This document shows positions 21,344-25,887 of a DNA stretch of 25,887 nt, piece after piece. Location: contig JAZQMT010000118.1 in the NCBI GenBank assembly GCA_045543635.1, positions 1 to 25,887 of the forward strand, given 5' to 3'. The translations under genes were made by a program, and so were the position numbers. The number at the start of each line of letters is the position of its first letter. Within the stretch, counting starts at the first letter, position 1. Origin of the DNA: SIG578 sp045543635. GTDB lineage: Bacteria; Bacillota; Clostridia; Oscillospirales; Ruminococcaceae. Under the pieces are notes generated by a model, which saw nothing but the letters and a program-made list of their open reading frames with translations, was not told where the DNA came from and did no database searches.

Positions 21344-23788
21344 TTAGGAAATAACAAATTTGCCCTCTGAAAAGGTGCAGACAACTTTTTGTCCCTCTTT
21401 TAGGGTTCCGCCAAGTATCTGTTCGGAAATAAGATCCTCAATTTGAGAAGTAATTGCTCTGCGAAGCGGACGAGCACCATAAACAGGATCAAAGCCTTTA
21501 TCTGCAATGGCATTTACTGCATCATCGGTAAAGGAAATTTCAATTCCGAGAGCTTTTGTTCGTTCAGTTACATTTTTCAGCATATTGCGGGCAATTTCAC
21601 GAATATTTTCGGAACTTAATTTATGAAAAACAATAATATCATCTACCCTGTTTAAAAACTCGGGACGGAATGTTTTCTTAAGTTCTGAAAGAACACTCTC
21701 GCGAACTTTTTCTTCATCTGCCGCTGCACGATCATCTGCTGAAAAGCCAAGTGACTTTACATTCTCAGTTATCATTCGTGCTCCTACATTGGAAGTCATA
21801 ATAATAACCGCATTTTTAAAGTTAACCTTTCTACCATGTGAATCGGTGAGTTGACCGTCATCTAAAATTTGCAGAAGGATATTAAAAATATCGGGATGCG
21901 CTTTTTCTATCTCATCAAAGAGAACCACTGAATAAGGATTTCTCCTTATCTTTTCGGTAAGCTGTCCGCCCTCATCAAAGCCTACATATCCCGGAGGAGA
22001 GCCGACAAGACGAGAAACGGTGTGTTTTTCCATATATTCCGACATGTCAAGACGGATCATGGCATTCTCGTCACCGAAAAGCCCTTCCGCAAGTGCCTTA
22101 CACAGCTCGGTTTTGCCAACACCGGTGGGTCCGAGAAAAATAAACGAACCAATAGGGCGGCGAGGGTCCTTTAATCCTACCCTACTTCTGCGTACTGCTT
22201 TTGCAATCGCAGAGACAGCATCATCCTGCCCGATGACACGCTGATGTAATGTCTCCTCAATTTTTAAAAGTCGCTCACTTTCCTCGCGGCTTAACTGTGC
22301 AACGGGGATACCTGTTGACTGTGCAACGATTTGTGCCACATCATCTACAGTAACCTCGGTTTTAGCTTTTTGACTGTCATCTTTCCAATTTTGCTTGGCA
22401 TTTTCAACTTTTGTGCGAATTTCGTTTTCCTCATCACGAAGTTTGGCAGCCCGCTCATAATCCTGTGTATTAACAGCCTCTTCCTTTTCCTGTGAAAGAG
22501 TTTTAAGCTGATCTTCAAGTTCTTTTAAATCAGGCGGAGCTGTAAAGTTTTTTATCTTTACTCTTGATGCAGCTTCATCAATAAGGTCAATTGCCTTATC
22601 AGGGAGAAAACGGTCATTAATATAGCGGGCTGAAAGCTTTACAGCTGCTTTAATAGCATCATCGGTTATCTTAATTTTGTGGTGAGCCTCGTATTTATCT
22701 CGCAAACCAAATAAAATTTCAGTTGCTTCTTGCTGAGAAGGCTCATCAACCATTACAGGCTGAAATCTGCGTTCCAGTGCAGCATCTTTCTCAATATGTT
22801 TGCGATACTCATTAATTGTTGTTGCTCCAATTAACTGAATTTCTCCGCGGGAAAGCGACGGTTTTAAAATATTGGCAGCATCAACAGCGCCCTCTGCAGC
22901 ACCCGCTCCGATAAGGGTGTGAATTTCGTCAATAAAAAGAATTATATTTCCTGCTTTTTTCACATCAGCGAGAACATTCTTTATTCTATCCTCGAAATCT
23001 CCGCGATATTTTGTTCCTGCAAGCATTCCGGTCAAGTCAAGAGTCACCACTCTTTTATCCTTTAATATTTCAGGAACTTCACCGCAAATTATTTTCTGTG
23101 CAAGCCCCTCTGCTATTGCGGTTTTACCTACACCGGGTTCACCGATCAGGCAAGGATTATTTTTTGTACGGCGGGACAGGATTTGAATAACGCGTTCAAT
23201 TTCGGTTTCTCTGCCGATAACAGGGTCTAGCTCACTGTTTTTGGCAGCTAAAGTGAGGTCACGAGAGTATTCGTCCAATGTTTTGGTGTTGCTTTTCCCC
23301 CGCGCTGATGTTTTTGGAAAGGTTTTATGCTCATCCTGTGTTGTTTTTTCGGCACCTACAGATTCCAAACAATCACGGTACAAATCCTCGGCACTCACAT
23401 TAAAAAGCTCAAGATATTTTACAGCATAGCAATCCTTTTCATCTAAAAGAGCTAAAAGGATGTGCTCTGTACCGACATAACTGTTTCCCATTTTTCTTGC
23501 TTCAAGCAATGCAGTTTCCAAAATACGTTTTGTGCGCGGAGTAAAATCTGAAGGGGACAGATTTGTAGGCATTCCCTTTCCCACATCTACCTCAAGCTGC
23601 TCGGAAAGTTCCTCAAAACTGAGATCTGCGGAACGCAAAAGCTCAGATGCAGCGGAATCCTCCTCTTTTAATATTCCACCAAGAATATGCTCACTTCCAA
23701 TATAGGTGTGTCCTAACTCTTGTGCAAAAGCAATTGCTGCATTCAGAGCCTTATTGGCTTTTTGAGTAAATCCGTTAAATACAAACAT
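21344..23788 (-). CDS. clpC: ATP-dependent Clp protease ATP-binding subunit ClpC
   Basis: ClpC is a hexameric AAA+ unfoldase that feeds proteins, including those bearing phosphoarginine, to ClpP. The 814 residues show two N-domain repeats (about 5-145), AAA-1 with Walker A GEPGVGKT (216-223) and Walker B FIDEIH (285-290), a middle coiled coil with a UVR motif (421-456), and AAA-2 with Walker A GPTGVGKT (553-560) and Walker B VVLFDEIEK (621-629). The ClpP-docking loop LGF is at 680-682. The sequence appears complete. The start follows a strong GGAGGAAG and lies 17 bases after mcsB. It is the last gene of the operon, before a terminator. Repression by CtsR through the operon's promoter is expected. 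Confidence 0.97.
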   Translation of the reverse strand: MFVFNGFTQKANKALNAAIAFAQELGHTYIGSEHILGGILKEEDSAASELLRSADLSFEELSEQLEVDVGKGMPTNLSPSDFTPRTKRILETALLEARKMGNSYVGTEHILLALLDEKDCYAVKYLELFNVSAEDLYRDCLESVGAEKTTQDEHKTFPKTSARGKSNTKTLDEYSRDLTLAAKNSELDPVIGRETEIERVIQILSRRTKNNPCLIGEPGVGKTAIAEGLAQKIICGEVPEILKDKRVVTLDLTGMLAGTKYRGDFEDRIKNVLADVKKAGNIILFIDEIHTLIGAGAAEGAVDAANILKPSLSRGEIQLIGATTINEYRKHIEKDAALERRFQPVMVDEPSQQEATEILFGLRDKYEAHHKIKITDDAIKAAVKLSARYINDRFLPDKAIDLIDEAASRVKIKNFTAPPDLKELEDQLKTLSQEKEEAVNTQDYERAAKLRDEENEIRTKVENAKQNWKDDSQKAKTEVTVDDVAQIVAQSTGIPVAQLSREESERLLKIEETLHQRVIGQDDAVSAIAKAVRRSRVGLKDPRRPIGSFIFLGPTGVGKTELCKALAEGLFGDENAMIRLDMSEYMEKHTVSRLVGSPPGYVGFDEGGQLTEKIRRNPYSVVLFDEIEKAHPDIFNILLQILDDGQLTDSHGRKVNFKNAVIIMTSNVGARMITENVKSLGFSADDRAAADEEKVRESVLSELKKTFRPEFLNRVDDIIVFHKLSSENIREIARNMLKNVTERTKALGIEISFTDDAVNAIADKGFDPVYGARPLRRAITSQIEDLISEQILGGTLKEGQKVVCTFSEGKFVIS

Positions 23789-23805
23789 AATACTTCCTCC
23801 TTATT

Positions 23806-24840
23806 TTACAGGGCGGTAAGTTTCTCCCTGACAAGATCTGCTCGAAGCTCGTCGCGCTTGCGAGCGTTTGGAGTCCCGCCGTATTTCACACAGAGCTGAT
23901 AGGCTCCGCTTTCAAAAAGAAGAGTGTTTAAGACCTCAATATCTATCTTAAAGACACCGAGAGAAGCACCCAAACGAATGAGCGAAAGCAGTCTTAACAA
24001 TTCTTCTGTTGACAAGAGTCTTGCCTGCGAAAGCAATCCCCATGCACGGAAAATCTGATCATTTGTAGAAATTGTATCATTTTCATATGTTTTTTTGCGC
24101 AGATTTTCCTCCTGATGAATAACCTGATTTACAATACTCATGAGATTATCGATCGCATTCTGCTCGGAAATTCCCAGTGTTACCTGATTGGATATTTGGT
24201 AAAGTGCTCCCTGTGCAGATGTGCCTTCACCCATAGAACCACGGACAGTCATGCCAAGCTTTGAGACAGTATTTGCCAGGTTTTCTATCATTCTTCCCGA
24301 TTCCATCATAGGCAAGTGCAGCATAACGGAAGCACGAAGCCCTGTTCCGAGATTGGTGGGACATTGGGTAAGATACCCCAGCGTTTCATCAAATGCATAA
24401 CTTAATTTTGCATCTAAAATACTATCTATTTCTGTTGCAAGCTTTAAACATACGGGAAGATCAGAGCCTGCAGCAAGCACCTGAATGCGAATGTGGTCTT
24501 CTTCATTTACAAGGACTGCAATACTCTCGTCCTCGGAAAGAAACAGTACTCTTCCCTGCCTGTTTTTTGCAAATTGCGGACTGATGATGCGGCGTTCAGC
24601 CATAGCATTAGCCTCAATATCACTAAGTTTCTCCATATCAATTTTTGTAAGAGAAATATCTTTACCAATCTTAGCATTACAAAGCGCTTTTTCAACACGA
24701 GAAACCACATTATGCCTTTGTTCCTCTGTCATTCTATCGGGAAAAGGAACATCGGAGAGATTTCTTGCAAGTCTAATCCTTGTGCTGACAACAATAGCAC
24801 GGTCACTGGTATTATTATCTGTTTCAAACCATTTTTTCAT
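23806..24840 (-). CDS. mcsB: Protein arginine kinase McsB
   Basis: McsB phosphorylates arginines on misfolded or regulatory proteins, marking them for ClpCP; it also inactivates CtsR under stress. The 344 residues form a phosphagen-kinase-like domain with STRIRLARNLSDVPFP (19-34), the catalytic NEEDH motif (112-116), QCPTNLGTG with Cys160 (159-167), and RGSMGEGTSAQG (200-211). The C-terminal domain carries the allosteric phosphoarginine-binding RDELRA motif (329-334), matching RDxxRA. The start at 24840 (MKKWFETD) follows GGAGG with about 10 bases spacing; a longer in-frame start has no better site and overlaps mcsA. It lies 22 bases after mcsA, and clpC follows at 17 bases. Confidence 0.96.
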   Translation of the reverse strand: MKKWFETDNNTSDRAIVVSTRIRLARNLSDVPFPDRMTEEQRHNVVSRVEKALCNAKIGKDISLTKIDMEKLSDIEANAMAERRIISPQFAKNRQGRVLFLSEDESIAVLVNEEDHIRIQVLAAGSDLPVCLKLATEIDSILDAKLSYAFDETLGYLTQCPTNLGTGLRASVMLHLPMMESGRMIENLANTVSKLGMTVRGSMGEGTSAQGALYQISNQVTLGISEQNAIDNLMSIVNQVIHQEENLRKKTYENDTISTNDQIFRAWGLLSQARLLSTEELLRLLSLIRLGASLGVFKIDIEVLNTLLFESGAYQLCVKYGGTPNARKRDELRADLVREKLTAL

Positions 24841-24862
24841 ATCTGTTCGTCCTCCGCTTATA

Positions 24863-25384
24863 TCAAAGGGTTTTGCGCAGCTCGTTAAGAGCATCTCTCA
24901 AATCCGCAGCTTTCTCAAATTCCTGTGCATCAATTGCCTTTTTCAACTCATTTTCAAGCTCAGTGATTTTGTTTTTTAGTGAGAGTTTATCTGCAGCAGA
25001 TGCGGGAACTCTTCCGTTATGAACCGTTTTTCCATGAATTCGCTGGATAAAAGGCATAAGCTGTGAACGGAACGTTTCATAACATTTTCCGCAACCTGCG
25101 TTTCCGGTTTTACGAATAGCACTTAACGAAGTTCCGCACATGGGACAGTGCTCGGTAGGATTAGAAAGAAGATTTTCGGAGAGAAAATCCTGTCCGAAAA
25201 TAGAACCGAGCATAGCGTCAATTCCAAAACCAAAATCGGAAAACAGTTTTCCATATTCATTTTCAAATTTTCCGCTAATCTCAGCAGCACATTTTTCGCA
25301 AAGATGCAGCTCGCTTTGCACACCATTGATATTTTGTCTGATATGAGTTATCGCTTCATTTTGTTTACATTTTTCACACAACAT
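24863..25384 (-). CDS. mcsA: McsA, zinc-finger activator of McsB
   Basis: McsA binds and activates the arginine kinase McsB and links it to ClpC. The 173 residues carry four CxxC pairs: C3/C6, C29/C32, C80/C83 and C98/C101, consistent with two zinc sites. A C-terminal UVR motif spans about 137-170 (KKAIDAQEFEKAADLRDALN), resembling the UVR segment of ClpC and probably involved in partner contacts. The start has a strong AGGAGG upstream and lies 20 bases after the ctsR stop. A phylogenetic variation is the moderately long linker between the zinc pairs, within the family range. Confidence 0.95.
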   Translation of the reverse strand: MLCEKCKQNEAITHIRQNINGVQSELHLCEKCAAEISGKFENEYGKLFSDFGFGIDAMLGSIFGQDFLSENLLSNPTEHCPMCGTSLSAIRKTGNAGCGKCYETFRSQLMPFIQRIHGKTVHNGRVPASAADKLSLKNKITELENELKKAIDAQEFEKAADLRDALNELRKTL

Positions 25385-25404
25385 AAAATTACCTCCTAAA
25401 CTCG

Positions 25405-25854
25405 TTAAACTGCCATAAGCAGTGCGTTCTTAAAAATATCCGCTCTAACATAATCGCGCTTTTCACTTTCTATTTGCTTTAAAGCATTATCGGAAATTGC
25501 TGCAAGAACAATACCCGCCGCTTTGCGCTCGATAAGTTCCTGATAACACAAATTGATTAGGATTGATCTTGCACTGTAATAATCAATGCTGTTTCCCAGC
25601 GAATGAATAATATGCATGATCTGGCTCTTTTTGTCATTACATACGCGGGTTATCTTAATATATCCCCCGCCACCTCTGCGACTCTCTACCACATATCCCT
25701 GCTGCGGAGTAAATCGAGAGGTTAAAACATAGTTTATCTGACTGGGAACACACCCCAGCTGAGCAGCAAAATCGTTTCTTTTTATTTCAGCTATTCCGTT
25801 TTGCTCCTCTAATAATGAGAGAATCTCTCTTGCAATTATTTCGCTTATCTTCAA
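25405..25854 (-). CDS. ctsR: Transcriptional repressor CtsR
   Basis: CtsR is the dimeric heat-shock repressor of clp genes in Firmicutes; heat releases it from DNA and McsB phosphorylation blocks it. The 149 residues have an N-terminal winged helix-turn-helix (about 3-72) with the sensor Gly-rich loop RRGGGGYIKI near 59-68, and a C-terminal dimerisation domain. SQINYVLTSRF (38-48) is the recognition helix region. The start is TTG at 25854: an in-frame stop lies 3 bases before it, AAAGGA sits upstream with spacing of about 9, and the protein then begins MKISEIIARE as in homologues. A probable operator for the protein itself is found at 25871-25887. The rest of the promoter is outside the window. 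Confidence 0.95.
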   Translation of the reverse strand: MKISEIIAREILSLLEEQNGIAEIKRNDFAAQLGCVPSQINYVLTSRFTPQQGYVVESRRGGGGYIKITRVCNDKKSQIMHIIHSLGNSIDYYSARSILINLCYQELIERKAAGIVLAAISDNALKQIESEKRDYVRADIFKNALLMAV

Positions 25855-25870
25855 AGTTTATCATCCTTTT

Positions 25871-25887
25871 TTAGACTTTCTTTTACC
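25871..25887 (-). promoter_or_regulatory. Probable CtsR operator of the ctsR-mcsA-mcsB-clpC operon
   Basis: On the minus strand the last 17 bases read GGTAAAA GAA AGTCTAA. Against the tandem heptad consensus RGTCAAA-NAN-RGTCAAA there is one mismatch in each heptad. It lies 16 bases upstream of the TTG start codon, so bound CtsR would block transcription of its own operon. Confidence 0.6.

Overview
The window looks like chromosome from a low-GC, spore-forming Firmicute of the class Clostridia, probably Oscillospiraceae or a relative. This is inferred from gene content and not from any database search. The supporting signs are an intact tricistronic gerA-type germinant receptor operon, a ctsR-mcsA-mcsB-clpC stress operon, a DUF421/DUF4363 pair, AsnA, Hsp33, the lon-engB neighbourhood and strong AGGAGG-type ribosome binding sites.

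Layout. Positions 1-1089 hold the tail of a small-gene operon on the plus strand that resembles a decayed prophage or integrative element: a partial gene, a frameshifted Cys-rich gene, a second frameshifted gene and one intact 56-residue gene, closed by a strong terminator. A gene-free stretch (about 1090-1449) carries unusual 11-bp repeat doublets. Then, all on the minus strand, come tRNA-Leu(GAG), asnA and tRNA-Pro(GGG), followed by a housekeeping cluster transcribed in the order ABC-F ATPase, lon, engB, a SAM methyltransferase and hslO (9581 down to 2886). A Xer-type tyrosine recombinase (9699-10691, plus) is divergent from the ABC-F gene. It is followed by a VanZ-family membrane protein and the gerA/gerB/gerC operon (minus). 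DUF421 and DUF4363 genes (plus) are divergent from gerA. They converge on a two-gene cell-wall operon (minus): a GHL10-family lipoprotein and a 1068-residue membrane protein that appears to fuse a diverged GHL10-like barrel to an Amidase_3 domain. The right end is the ctsR-mcsA-mcsB-clpC operon (minus), with a probable CtsR operator in the last 17 bases.

How the genes work together. Protein quality control is concentrated here: McsA/McsB mark proteins with phosphoarginine for ClpC, CtsR represses that operon, Lon degrades damaged proteins and Hsp33 is a redox-activated holdase. Spore germination is represented by GerA/B/C. The GHL10 and amidase pair suggests stepwise peptidoglycan breakdown, in which the amidase strips stem peptides and GHL10 cuts the denuded glycan. 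This last pair is the most interesting biology in the window. The other points of interest are regulatory: terminators placed directly before the ribosome binding sites of asnA and vanZ, a terminator hidden in the 3' end of a convergent gene, and the CtsR site.
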